A program made the translations under genes and the position numbers. Positions 1 through 7,001 of a DNA stretch of 10,931 nt are shown one piece after another. The stretch's first letter is position 1. Each line of letters opens with the position of its first letter. The notes below the pieces were generated by a model that worked only from the letters and a program-made list of their open reading frames with translations, was not told the origin of the DNA and ran no database searches. Source of the DNA: Halomonas halophila (lineage in GTDB: Bacteria > Pseudomonadota > Gammaproteobacteria > Pseudomonadales > Halomonadaceae). The stretch is taken from positions 1-10,931 of the forward strand of contig DJIP01000315.1 in the NCBI GenBank assembly GCA_002433675.1, written 5' to 3'.

Positions 1-545
1 TGCAGTACCAGTGCATCACCTGCGCCGCCTGCATCGACGCCTGCGACAGCGTAATGGACAAGATGGGCTACCCCCGTGGCCTGGTGCGTTACACCACCGA
101 GCACGCCCTCGACGGCAACAAGACCCACCTGTTGAGACCGCGCCTGATCGGCTACCTGGTCGCCCTGGTGGTAATGATCGGCCTATTCGTCTGGACCATC
201 GCCGACCGCACGCCGCTGGATGTCGACGTAGAGCGCGATCGCGCTCGGCTCTACCAGACGCTGACCGATGGCCGTATCGCCAACTCCTACGCCATGACCG
301 TGCGTAACCTCGACAACCGCCCCCATCGCTACGTGATCGAGGTCGCCGGCATCGAGGGTCTCGAGAGCGATACCACCGCCATCGAGGTTCCCGCCAACCA
401 GTCCCGCCAACTGGTGATGACCTTGAGCGTGAATCCTGATCAGATGGAGCAGCGCAGTGCCGATATCAGCGTTCGCGTCCTCGCCGAGGACGATCCGTCC
501 GTGGCCATCGAACGTGAAAGCCGCTTTATAGGAGTTTCCCCCTGA
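1..545 (+). CDS. ccoG: CcoG/FixG/RdxA-type cbb3 oxidase accessory protein, C-terminal part
   Basis: Only the 3' end is present; the first full codon is at base 3 and about 180 residues remain. The fragment opens inside a ferredoxin-type iron-sulfur site, QYQCITCAACIDAC, with four cysteines (fragment residues 4, 7, 10, 14), followed by the family-typical DxVMDKMGYPRGLVRY stretch. One membrane helix follows (about residues 46-66, IGYLVALVVMIGLFVWTIAD), then a roughly 110-residue beta-rich tail matching the Ig-like C-terminal domain of FixG. CcoG is a membrane iron-sulfur protein needed for cbb3-type oxidase maturation, and has been linked to reduction of copper for the CuB site. The missing N-terminus should hold further membrane helices and the first cluster motif. 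The stop TGA shares its A with the ATG of ccoH. Identity is secure from the motif plus the ccoH-ccoI-ccoS neighbours. Confidence 0.95.
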   Translation, partial: QYQCITCAACIDACDSVMDKMGYPRGLVRYTTEHALDGNKTHLLRPRLIGYLVALVVMIGLFVWTIADRTPLDVDVERDRARLYQTLTDGRIANSYAMTVRNLDNRPHRYVIEVAGIEGLESDTTAIEVPANQSRQLVMTLSVNPDQMEQRSADISVRVLAEDDPSVAIERESRFIGVSP

Positions 546-1069
546 TGTCCCTGTCCGATCCCCAGGTGCCGCCCTGGTACAAGCAGTTCTGGCCCTGGTT
601 CCTGATCGCCCTGCTGATGTCGTCGGTCACCTTCAGCATGGTCTACCTGGCCTTCTCGATCCGCTACTTCGACGGCTCGGTGCCGGACGATTACTACAAG
701 GAAGGCCTGGCCATCAATGTCCAGCTCGAAAAGCAGCAACGCGCCGAGGCATTGGGGCTGGCGGCCGAGCTGCGCATCGACGCCACCACCGGCGACGTGG
801 TGGTGACGCTCGACGGCGAAGAACGCCCCGAGCAGCTGGACCTGGCGCTGAAATTCCCCACCGACGGCGCCCGCGACCGGGCCCTGGTGCTGACCCATAC
901 CCGTGAGGGGCACTACGTCGGCACCCTGGAGCGCAACCTGCGCTATCGCTGGTACCTTCAGCTGCAGCCCCATGCACAAGACGCTTCAGGACAGCAGCCC
1001 GAATGGCGCCTGACCGGCGAGGCAGAGTTCCCGCGGGAGACCTCACTGCGCCTGACACCGGGACTCTGA
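545..1069 (+). CDS. ccoH: CcoH/FixH, small membrane assembly factor of cbb3 oxidase
   Basis: A 174-residue protein with a short cytoplasmic N-terminus, one membrane helix at about residues 16-38 (WPWFLIALLMSSVTFSMVYL) and a soluble periplasmic domain. The sequence VPDDYYKEGLAIN just after the helix (about residues 46-58) is the hallmark of FixH. In this family the protein binds the assembling oxidase and is required for a stable, active complex; its biochemical action is not well defined. The start is the ATG overlapping the ccoG stop (TGATG), with a TAGGAG ribosome-binding site at 529-534, about ten bases upstream. Its own stop overlaps the ccoI start in the same way. Length is normal for the family. 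Confidence 0.93.
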   Translation: MSLSDPQVPPWYKQFWPWFLIALLMSSVTFSMVYLAFSIRYFDGSVPDDYYKEGLAINVQLEKQQRAEALGLAAELRIDATTGDVVVTLDGEERPEQLDLALKFPTDGARDRALVLTHTREGHYVGTLERNLRYRWYLQLQPHAQDASGQQPEWRLTGEAEFPRETSLRLTPGL

Positions 1070-3543
1070 TGGCGGCCTCGTGCTACCACTGCGGCGCCCC
1101 GGTGGAAGCCACAGCGCCCTGGTCGATTACCCTGGACGGCCAGCGCCATCCGCTGTGCTGCCCCGGCTGCGAGGCGGTGGCCCAGGCCATCGTCGGCGGC
1201 AGCCTGGACAGCTACTATCGCTTTCGCACCGCCCTGCCGGAGCGCCCTTCGCCGACACCCGCCGACGAGGCCCGCTATCAGGTGTTCGACGATCCGGGCC
1301 TGCAGGACCGTTTCGTGCGCCAGGATGGCGACGCCAAGCTGGCGACCCTGGCGGTGGACGGCATTACTTGCGCCGCCTGCGCCTGGCTGATCGAACACCG
1401 CCTGAATGCCCTCGACGGCCTCGAGAACTGCGCCGTCAACCTTTCCCAGCATCGCCTTCAGGTACGCTGGGATTCCGCGCGCCTGTCGCTGTCGCGCCTG
1501 CTGGCCGAGATGGACGCCATCGGCTACCCCTCCCAGCCCTACGAACCGGACCAGGCCCAGCAGCGGCTCAAGCAACAGTCGCGCCAGATGATAAGGCGCC
1601 TGATCGTGGCGGCCGTCGGCATGATGCAGGTGCTGATGTTTTCCATTCCGCACTACGTCGACGGCGGTGACCTCAGCACCGAGTTCGAGCGTCTTTTTGC
1701 CTGGCTATCGCTGGCGCTGACTACTCCGGTGGTGCTGTACTCGGCCCAACCCTTCTTCGTCGGCGCCCTGCGTGATCTGCGCACCCGCGTGCTGGGCATG
1801 GATGTACCGGTGGCGCTGGCCATCGGCGGGGCCTTTGTCGCCAGCGTCTGGTCGGTGGTGAGCGATTCCGGCGATCGCTACTTCGACTCGGTCAGCATGT
1901 TCACCTTCTTCCTGCTGTTCGGGCGCTACCTCGAGTCTCGCGCCCGCACCCACTACGGCCGTAGCGGCAATGCCCTGGCCAGCGCCCTGCCGAGCGCCGC
2001 GGTACGCCTCGACGAGCATGGCGATGAAGGCGTCATCCCCGCCAGTCGGCTGGTTCCGGGTGACCGGGTCCGGGTCAGCCCCGGCGCCCAGATTCCCGCG
2101 GACGGTACCCTGACCTCGGGCCTGGCCCAGATCGACGAGTCGCTGCTGACCGGCGAATCGCTGCCCTGCCTGCGTCGCCAGGGAGACACCGTGCACGCCG
2201 GCACCCTGTGCATGGACAGCCCGATCGAAGTGACGGTTACCCGGGTCGGCGACGATACCCGCGCCGCCAGCATTCTCGATCTTACCGACCGCGCCTTCGC
2301 CCATCGCCCACGTATCGCCCGCCTGGCCGAGCAGGTCGCCCATCGCTTTGTCTTGAACCTGCTGGTCATCACCGCCCTGGTGGCGCTGGTCTGGACCCTG
2401 ATCGACCCGAGCCGCAGCCTGTGGATCACCCTATCGGTGCTGGTGGTGACCTGCCCCTGCGCCCTGGCGCTGGCGACCCCCACCGCCCTGACCGTGGCCC
2501 ACGGCCGGCTGAGACGTGCCGGGGTACTGGTGACCCGAGCCGACGCGCTGGAGACCCTGGCCGGTCTCGATCGCGTCGTCTTCGACAAGACCGGCACCCT
2601 GACCCGGGGGCGCATGCAGCTCGCCGAACATCGGTCGCTGATCGACGACGCAGGAGGCACCAACGACGATGAGCTGGACCCTGCCGCCAAGGGCCGGCAT
2701 CTGGCCCTGGCAGCGGCCCTGGAGACCGGCTCGGAGCACCCCATCGCCCGCGCTTTCGCTGCCTGGCGCGACGCCAGCTGCCAGGCCAGCGAACTGCGCA
2801 ATCACCCGGGCCAGGGCGTGGAAGGCGTGATCGACGGCCATCGCTGGCGACTGGGTCATCCGCGCTTCGCAAGCCTGGGCCAGCCCGCTCCCGAGCTACC
2901 TGGCGCAGGACTGTGGTTGCTGCTGGCCTGCGAAGGCAAACCTAAGGCCTGGTTCAGGCTCGACGATCAGCCCCGTGACGACGCCGCCGAAACCCTCGCC
3001 GCCCTTGCGCAGCGGGGGCTTGCCGTCGAGATCCTGTCGGGTGACCGCGCCGTCAACGTCGGCCAGCTGGCCCACACCCTGGGCGTCGATCAGTGGCGTG
3101 GCGAGGCCGCCCCGGAGGACAAGCTTGCGCACTTGAAGGCGCGTCAGGGCCAAGGCGAAAAGGTGGCCATGGTGGGTGATGGGATCAATGACGTACCGGT
3201 ACTGGCCGGTGCCGACCTGGCCATCGCCATGGCCGGGGCCAGCGACCTCACCCGCACACGCGCCGATCTGGTATTGCTGGGTGAGCCGCTCACCGGTATC
3301 GTCGAGGCCATCGAGGTGGCACGCCAGACCCGTCGAATCATCCGCCAGAACCTGTCCTGGTCGGTGCTCTACAATGTCGTGGCGCTGCCCGCAGCGGCGT
3401 TGGGCTTCGTGCCCCCATGGCTTGCCGCCATCGGCATGTCACTCAGCTCGTTGCTGGTCATCGGCAATGCCCTGCGTCTGCGTCGTGGACGCGCCGGGCC
3501 GACCGCGACACCTTCACCCGTCACCGCAAGCCCCGGCCCATGA
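1069..3543 (+). CDS. ccoI: CcoI/FixI copper-exporting P1B-type ATPase
   Basis: An 824-residue copper-transporting ATPase. In order: an N-terminal cysteine-rich metal-binding domain (CYHCG at residues 5-9, CCPGC at 30-34; the ATPase-cat_bd type seen in FixI), a heavy-metal-associated domain with GITCAAC (98-104, C101 and C104), membrane helices, the actuator TGES (361-364), the membrane CPC metal site (462-464), the phosphorylation site DKTGT (D506), the nucleotide-domain SEHP (555-558) and the hinge GDGIND (703-708). The last two helices carry YN (768-769) and MSLSS (790-794), the Cu(I)-site residues of P1B-1 pumps. In the family, CcoI moves Cu(I) to the periplasmic side to supply the CuB centre of cbb3 oxidase rather than for bulk detoxification. 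The ATG at 1069 is chosen over an in-frame ATG at 1003 because it gives the TGATG overlap with ccoH and starts directly before the Cys-rich domain. Confidence 0.96.
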   Translation: MAASCYHCGAPVEATAPWSITLDGQRHPLCCPGCEAVAQAIVGGSLDSYYRFRTALPERPSPTPADEARYQVFDDPGLQDRFVRQDGDAKLATLAVDGITCAACAWLIEHRLNALDGLENCAVNLSQHRLQVRWDSARLSLSRLLAEMDAIGYPSQPYEPDQAQQRLKQQSRQMIRRLIVAAVGMMQVLMFSIPHYVDGGDLSTEFERLFAWLSLALTTPVVLYSAQPFFVGALRDLRTRVLGMDVPVALAIGGAFVASVWSVVSDSGDRYFDSVSMFTFFLLFGRYLESRARTHYGRSGNALASALPSAAVRLDEHGDEGVIPASRLVPGDRVRVSPGAQIPADGTLTSGLAQIDESLLTGESLPCLRRQGDTVHAGTLCMDSPIEVTVTRVGDDTRAASILDLTDRAFAHRPRIARLAEQVAHRFVLNLLVITALVALVWTLIDPSRSLWITLSVLVVTCPCALALATPTALTVAHGRLRRAGVLVTRADALETLAGLDRVVFDKTGTLTRGRMQLAEHRSLIDDAGGTNDDELDPAAKGRHLALAAALETGSEHPIARAFAAWRDASCQASELRNHPGQGVEGVIDGHRWRLGHPRFASLGQPAPELPGAGLWLLLACEGKPKAWFRLDDQPRDDAAETLAALAQRGLAVEILSGDRAVNVGQLAHTLGVDQWRGEAAPEDKLAHLKARQGQGEKVAMVGDGINDVPVLAGADLAIAMAGASDLTRTRADLVLLGEPLTGIVEAIEVARQTRRIIRQNLSWSVLYNVVALPAAALGFVPPWLAAIGMSLSSLLVIGNALRLRRGRAGPTATPSPVTASPGP

Positions 3544-3770
3544 GCATCCTTTACCTGTTGATACCCTTGTCGTTGATCCTGCTGGGCCTGGCGGTCTGGG
3601 CCTTCTTCTGGGCGGTGCGCAACGACCAGTTCGAGGACCTCGAAGGCCCCGCCTATCGCATCCTGTTCGAGGATGAGGACGACACTCACAGTGCCGATGA
3701 CGGCGCTTCCTCGTCCGAAACGCCTGCGCAGACATCCGATCGTGATCCATCGTCCAGAGGGCCTGAGTGA
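3540..3770 (+). CDS. ccoS: CcoS, small cbb3 oxidase maturation protein
   Basis: A 76-residue protein with one N-terminal membrane helix (about residues 4-27, starting SILYLLIPLSLILLGLAV) followed by the CcoS signature FFWAVRNDQFEDLEGPAYRI and an acidic, Ser/Asp-rich tail without clear structure. CcoS is required for insertion of the redox cofactors into CcoN in organisms where it has been studied; the mechanism is unknown. The ATG overlaps the ccoI stop by four bases (ATGA, 3540-3543), with no strong Shine-Dalgarno sequence, so translation probably relies on coupling to ccoI. A longer in-frame ORF upstream (ATG at 3417) only runs antiphase through ccoI and is not the real start. The acidic tail after about residue 47 is variable in the family. 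Confidence 0.93.
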   Translation: MSILYLLIPLSLILLGLAVWAFFWAVRNDQFEDLEGPAYRILFEDEDDTHSADDGASSSETPAQTSDRDPSSRGPE

Positions 3771-4453
3771 ACCCTACCGGCCTGGAGCTGCCTCCCATGA
3801 TGGCGGCCTTCGTGTTTGGCCTGCTTGGCGGAGCACACTGTGTTGGCATGTGCGGCGGCATCATGAGCGCCCTGACCTTTGCCATCCCCCCCAGCATGCG
3901 TCAACCTTGGCGGGTGAGCTCTCTGGTGCTCGGCTACAATGTAGGTCGCATCACCAGCTACTGTGCGGCGGGCGCTCTGGTCGCCACCCTGGGTTCGGTC
4001 ATCGGCCTTTCGCCGACCCTACGTGGAATGATGCAGATCGTTGCCAGCCTGATGTTGATCCTGATGGCACTGTACATTGCCGATCTCTGGAAAGGCCTGC
4101 GCCACGTCGAGGCACTGGGGCGTCACCTCTGGAGGTACCTGGAACCCGCAGGCAGACGCCTGTTGCCGGTGGTGCGTCTGCCCCAGGCGGTGGCGCTGGG
4201 CGCCATCTGGGGCTGGCTGCCCTGTGGCCTGGTGTACTCGATGCTGGCCTGGAGCCTGGCACGAGCCGAACCCCTCGAGGGCGCACTGCTGATGGCGAGC
4301 TTCGGTCTTGGCACGCTTCCGGCGCTGGTGGTAACGGGCCTTGCCGCCAGACAAATGCAGGCCCTGCTGGCGCATCGGGCAACACGCCTTGTCGCCGCTG
4401 GCATGATCACCGCCTTTGCCATCTGGCAACTTTGGACTGGGCTGCATCAATGA
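3767..4453 (+). CDS. Cytochrome-c-biogenesis/TauE-SafE-like membrane protein of the cco operon
   Basis: A 228-residue membrane protein with about six hydrophobic segments. It resembles the DsbD_2 group usually annotated 'sulfite exporter TauE/SafE family' and often found at the end of ccoGHIS clusters. Conserved features are FGLLGGAHCVGMCGGI near the N-terminus (H24, C25, C29) and GWLPCGLVYSML (about 149-160, C153), which place Cys/His residues in membrane helices where they could carry electrons or bind copper. The GTG start at 3767 overlaps the ccoS stop (GTGA), with AGAGG at 3756-3760. ATG codons at 3797 and 3800, preceded by GGAG at 3784-3787, are a real alternative and would lose only ten or eleven residues. 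Position suggests a role in copper or thiol handling during oxidase assembly; sulfite export is not supported by anything seen here. Confidence 0.85.
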   Translation: MNPTGLELPPMMAAFVFGLLGGAHCVGMCGGIMSALTFAIPPSMRQPWRVSSLVLGYNVGRITSYCAAGALVATLGSVIGLSPTLRGMMQIVASLMLILMALYIADLWKGLRHVEALGRHLWRYLEPAGRRLLPVVRLPQAVALGAIWGWLPCGLVYSMLAWSLARAEPLEGALLMASFGLGTLPALVVTGLAARQMQALLAHRATRLVAAGMITAFAIWQLWTGLHQ

Positions 4454-4460
4454 CGCATCC

Positions 4461-4490
4461 TACCTCTAAGTTATTAATCCTAAAGAGGTA
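4461..4490. repeat. Imperfect 30-base palindrome upstream of fnr
   Basis: Arms TACCTCT (4461-4467) and AGAGGTA (4484-4490) are perfect inverted copies around 16 bases, whose centre ATTAAT is itself palindromic. The element starts eight bases after the stop of the cco operon's last gene and lies upstream of the likely fnr promoter. There is no U-tract, so it is a poor intrinsic terminator; a dimeric-regulator operator or a weak mRNA 3'-end hairpin are both possible. It does not match the FNR box TTGAT-N4-ATCAA. Confidence 0.5.
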
Positions 4491-4518
4491 GACGCCACTT
4501 TTAGCTGATCTGAGGGTG

Positions 4519-4524
4519 TAGAAT
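4519..4524 (+). promoter_or_regulatory. Possible -10 element of the fnr promoter
   Basis: TAGAAT, preceded directly by TG, matches the sigma-70 -10 consensus at 5 of 6 positions and lies about 84 bases before the chosen fnr start in an AT-richer gap. No good -35 hexamer is present at 16-18 bases spacing, so this is only a candidate. Confidence 0.25.
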
Positions 4525-4596
4525 AGTGCCATCAACGTGCTGTACGGGCGACGTCTGTTCACCCCATGGCCCAGTCAATATCGACCCCAGATCCAC

Positions 4597-4601
4597 AGGA
4601 G
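4597..4601 (+). promoter_or_regulatory. Ribosome-binding site deciding the fnr start
   Basis: AGGAG lies six bases before the ATG at 4608. The upstream in-frame ATG at 4566 has no comparable sequence before it, so the shorter reading is preferred. Confidence 0.8.
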
Positions 4602-4607
4602 CTGCGA

Positions 4608-5348
4608 ATGAGTCCTACGGCCCAAGATCGGCGGCGTCCCATGCTGCATGAGACTCGCTGTGAGTCCTGCAGCCTGAGTTCCTTGTGCCTTCCGCTGTCG
4701 CTGGAGACCGCCGACCTCGAGCGCTTCGATTCCATCATCCGTCGTCACCCGCCGATCAAGAAAGGCACACGATTGGTCGAGCAGGGAGATCGCTTCACCA
4801 GCGTCTTCGCGGTCCGATCGGGGAGTCTCAAGCAGATCACCACCGAAGGCAGCGGCGAAGCTCAGTTGACCAACTTCTTCCTGCCCAGTGAACTGGTTGG
4901 CCTGGATGGCATCGACGACGGACGCTATCCCGGCAGCGTGGTGGCGCTGGAGACCACCACGGTGTGCGAGATTCCCTTCGACCGCCTCGATGCGCTGACC
5001 CAGACCCTACCGGAGCTGCGTGCCCAGTTGTTCCGCACCCTGAGCAAGGAGCTGCGAGAGGACCGCCGGATGATGCAGCTGCTGTCACGCAAGACCGCCG
5101 ATCAGCGTCTTGCCTGCTTCTTCCTCGGCCTGTCCGACCGCTTCCGCCGCCGCGGCTATTCACCGTTCAGCTTCCGCCTGTCCATGTCCCGCGCCGACAT
5201 CGGCAATCACCTGGGGCTGGCGGTGGAAACGGTCAGCCGCATCCTCGGGCGTTTCCAGCAGCAGGATCTGGTGGCGGTATCAGGCCGTGAGGTCAATATC
5301 CTCGACCTGACCGCGCTGTCGACCCTGGCCGACACCGAAGTTACCTGA
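4608..5348 (+). CDS. fnr: FNR/ANR-type oxygen-sensing transcriptional regulator
   Basis: A 246-residue CRP/FNR-family protein. The N-terminal cysteines C18, C21 and C27 (CESCSLSSLC) plus C120 (TTVCEIPF) match the four [4Fe-4S] ligands of E. coli FNR (C20, C23, C29, C122). A cyclic-nucleotide-like beta-roll follows (about 40-130), then a long dimer helix and a C-terminal winged helix whose recognition helix contains E207, S210 and R211 (GLAVETVSRILGRF), the FNR residues that read TTGAT half-sites. The cluster allows dimerisation and DNA binding without oxygen and is lost in air. Start at 4608 gives cysteine spacing from the N-terminus almost equal to E. coli FNR and has a good ribosome-binding site; an in-frame ATG at 4566 would add 14 residues. 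It sits directly after the cbb3 assembly operon, a usual FNR/ANR target, but I find no FNR box inside the window. Confidence 0.95.
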   Translation: MSPTAQDRRRPMLHETRCESCSLSSLCLPLSLETADLERFDSIIRRHPPIKKGTRLVEQGDRFTSVFAVRSGSLKQITTEGSGEAQLTNFFLPSELVGLDGIDDGRYPGSVVALETTTVCEIPFDRLDALTQTLPELRAQLFRTLSKELREDRRMMQLLSRKTADQRLACFFLGLSDRFRRRGYSPFSFRLSMSRADIGNHLGLAVETVSRILGRFQQQDLVAVSGREVNILDLTALSTLADTEVT

Positions 5349-5437
5349 GCGGTCCTGGCGGCAGTGTGCCGGGCTTGGCCGGCAGGGCCCGGTATCCAGG
5401 ATCTGGAAAGCAAAGCGTAATAGATGGCGTGTGACAT

Positions 5438-5471
5438 AAAAGAGGCCGCATCCGGAGATGCGGCCTCTTTT
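5438..5471. terminator. Bidirectional intrinsic terminator between fnr and ttcA
   Basis: A perfect 15-base inverted repeat, AAAAGAGGCCGCATC (5438-5452) and GATGCGGCCTCTTTT (5457-5471), encloses a CGGA loop. The A-tract on one side and T-tract on the other give a GC stem followed by a U-run in both directions, ending the + strand fnr transcript and the - strand ttcA transcript. The rest of the gap between the two stops holds nothing else I can identify. Confidence 0.92.
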
Positions 5472-5508
5472 GCTGTCATGGCGTCCTGCACATTCGCTGC
5501 TGGCGAGA

Positions 5509-6468
5509 TCAGCCGGCATCCACCACGTCGATGCGCCGGGCCTGGCGTTCGGCCTGTACAGCCTCCAGCCCCTCGAAGTCGAACAGTTGCCGATCCGCCA
5601 GCTGCGACGGCGCCACATTGGTCACCGCCTTGAACATGCTCTCGAGGCGCCCGGGATGCTTGACCTCCCACTCTGCCAGCATCTCCTTGACCACCTGGCG
5701 CTGCAGGTTGGGCTGGGAACCACACAGGTTGCACGGGATGATCGGGAACTCCATCGCCTCGCTGTAGGCCTGGATATCGGCCTCGCGGCAGTACGCCAGC
5801 GGGCGGATGACGATGTTCTTGCCGTCGTCGGAGAGCAGCTTGGGCGGCATCGCCTTGAGGCTGCCACCGAAGAACATGTTCAGAAACAGCGTCTCGAGAA
5901 TGTCCTCGCGGTGGTGGCCCAGGGCGATCTTGGTGGCCCCGATTTCCTCGGCGAAGCCATAGAGCGAGCCGCGCCGCAGGCGTGAGCAGAGCGCGCAGGT
6001 GGTCTTGCCCTCCGGCGTCTTCTCCTTCACCACCGAATAGGTGTCGCGCTCGAGGATGTGGTAGTCCACGCCGATGCTGTCCAGATAGTTCGGCAGCACA
6101 TGCTCCGGAAAGCCCGGCTGTTTCTGATCCAGATTGACCGCCACCAGCGAGAAGTTCACCGGCGCGTTGCGCTGAAGGCTGCGCAGGATCTCGAGCATGG
6201 TGTAGCTGTCCTTGCCACCAGACAGACACACCATGATCTTGTCGCCTTCCTGGATCATGCCGTAGTCGATGATGGCGTTGCCGGCCTGGCGGCGCAGGCG
6301 CTTCTGCAGCTTGTTGAACTCGCGCCGTGCCTTGGCCTGAACTTGAGCTTCCGTCTGATCGCCACCCGCTGCAGGGTCGGCCGGGCTGTCGCCGGCATCG
6401 ATCGAGAGATGGTCATCCTCGGGGGTACGGGGATCGAACAGGGTGGCGGAGGCGGACTGTGGCGACAT
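5509..6468 (-). CDS. ttcA: TtcA, tRNA 2-thiocytidine(32) synthetase
   Basis: A 319-residue protein that closely follows E. coli TtcA over its core. It has the PP-loop SGGKDS (residues 83-88), which binds ATP to adenylate the target base, and two CxxC pairs, CALC (158-161) and CNLC (246-249), which hold the [4Fe-4S] cluster. [20 protein letters not shown] and [19 protein letters not shown] are near-identical family blocks. It thiolates cytidine 32 in a subset of tRNAs in the cytoplasm. The N-terminus has about 35 extra, acidic, low-complexity residues before the conserved [10 protein letters not shown], and the C-terminal tail is shorter than in E. coli. No clear ribosome-binding site precedes the ATG at 6466-6468; another start upstream of the conserved core cannot be excluded. 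It converges on fnr, both genes encoding iron-sulfur proteins. Confidence 0.95.
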   Translation of the reverse strand: MSPQSASATLFDPRTPEDDHLSIDAGDSPADPAAGGDQTEAQVQAKARREFNKLQKRLRRQAGNAIIDYGMIQEGDKIMVCLSGGKDSYTMLEILRSLQRNAPVNFSLVAVNLDQKQPGFPEHVLPNYLDSIGVDYHILERDTYSVVKEKTPEGKTTCALCSRLRRGSLYGFAEEIGATKIALGHHREDILETLFLNMFFGGSLKAMPPKLLSDDGKNIVIRPLAYCREADIQAYSEAMEFPIIPCNLCGSQPNLQRQVVKEMLAEWEVKHPGRLESMFKAVTNVAPSQLADRQLFDFEGLEAVQAERQARRIDVVDAG

Positions 6469-6710
6469 GGGAGCGGGACATCACGGCTGAAAATGAAAGA
6501 GGCGCCAGTCTACCATCCGGACGCTTTAGTGGCGAAGAGGTCAGCGACCGCTTACCCCGGCGAGGACAATACGGGAGGGGCTTTTCGTCGGCCGCACATC
6601 GGAAACCGCCAAGGACGGCGCCGCCGTAGTGACGCCCTTGCGCGTCGTGGTCTGGTCTGGTCTGGTCTGGTCTGGCAAGTCGAAGAAGGCAAGTGCCTGT
6701 CAGCCAGGGC
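6469..6710. other. 242-base gap between the small membrane protein and ttcA
   Basis: No credible gene on either strand; reading frames here are extensions of shadow frames. It contains the pentamer tandem repeat at 6649-6675 and a small palindrome ACGGCG-C-CGCCGT at 6615-6627. The ttcA promoter probably lies here on the - strand, but I see no pair of hexamers good enough to call. There is no U-tract hairpin ending the upstream small gene. Confidence 0.6.
6649..6675. repeat. Perfect pentanucleotide tandem repeat (TCTGG x5)
   Basis: Five exact TCTGG units run from 6651 to 6675, with GG before them giving about 5.4 copies. The repeat is noncoding on both strands by my reading, about 36 bases past the stop of the small membrane protein and about 180 bases upstream of ttcA. 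Read on the - strand it is CCAGA repeats: C-rich and poor in G. Confidence 0.9.
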
Positions 6711-6950
6711 CTAGACGACGTTCAGCGCCAGCAGATAGCGCACCACCACGCCCAGCAACAGCAGCAGGATGCCGGCACGTTGCCAGCCAAACTCGCGCAC
6801 GGTCAGGGTCAGCCGCTTCTCCCAGAACTTGACCATGCCCCACAGGTCCCGGGTACGGCGATAGTACTGGAGGTAGGCCACCAGCACCGAGCCCAACCCC
6901 AGCGCCAGCAGCGTCGGTTCGAGAAGGGTCATCAGGGCGTGCAGACTCAT
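6711..6950 (-). CDS. Small two-helix membrane protein, unknown function
   Basis: I do not recognise this 79-residue protein. It has two hydrophobic segments, about residues 9-26 (LLEPTLLALGLGSVLVAY) and about 60-77 (AGILLLLLGVVVRYLLAL), joined by a basic, aromatic-rich stretch (QYYRRTRDLWGMVKFWEKRLTLTVREFGW) that should lie in the cytoplasm with both ends outside, following the positive-inside rule. The start is set by AAGGAG at 6959-6964, eight bases before the ATG at 6948-6950. An upstream ATG at 6986 would add 12 residues including the ribosome-binding site itself, so it is unlikely. The gene follows the exonuclease by 51 bases on the same strand and may be cotranscribed. The strong ribosome-binding site and clear membrane pattern argue for a real gene. 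Confidence 0.75.
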   Translation of the reverse strand: MSLHALMTLLEPTLLALGLGSVLVAYLQYYRRTRDLWGMVKFWEKRLTLTVREFGWQRAGILLLLLGVVVRYLLALNVV

Positions 6951-6958
6951 GACTGGAT

Positions 6959-6964
6959 CTCCTT
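6959..6964 (-). promoter_or_regulatory. Ribosome-binding site of the small membrane protein
   Basis: AAGGAG on the - strand, eight bases before the ATG at 6948-6950. It fixes the 79-residue reading. Confidence 0.8.
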
Positions 6965-7001
6965 GTAGATGAGTTGTTGTCAGCACGATGGCGGCTCGCG
7001 A

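Noticed and set aside
1003..1068. Longer N-terminus for ccoI from the ATG at 1003
   Set aside because: It would overlap ccoH by 67 bases and add residues unlike any FixI N-terminus; the TGATG overlap start is preferred.
4021..4045. TTGATCCTGATGGC as an FNR-like site
   Set aside because: It lies inside the membrane-protein coding sequence, and its right half matches ATCAA poorly.
4522..4535. Possible FNR box before fnr (AATAG-TGCC-ATCAA)
   Set aside because: Only the right half-site ATCAA matches; the left half agrees with TTGAT at just one of five positions.
4566..4607. Earlier fnr start at the ATG at 4566
   Set aside because: No Shine-Dalgarno sequence there, whereas AGGAG precedes the ATG at 4608, and the shorter protein matches the FNR cysteine positions.
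5207..6229. A 340-codon - strand frame over ttcA and the end of fnr
   Set aside because: It overlaps ttcA in another frame and runs through the terminator; low-complexity composition and no family resemblance.
6631..6646. Short hairpin GACGC...GCGTC as a terminator
   Set aside because: A five-base stem without a U-tract in either direction is too weak to call.
6058..6714. A 218-codon + strand frame running from ttcA through the pentamer repeat
   Set aside because: Most of it is antisense to ttcA; no ribosome-binding site or domain. The repeat is therefore treated as noncoding.
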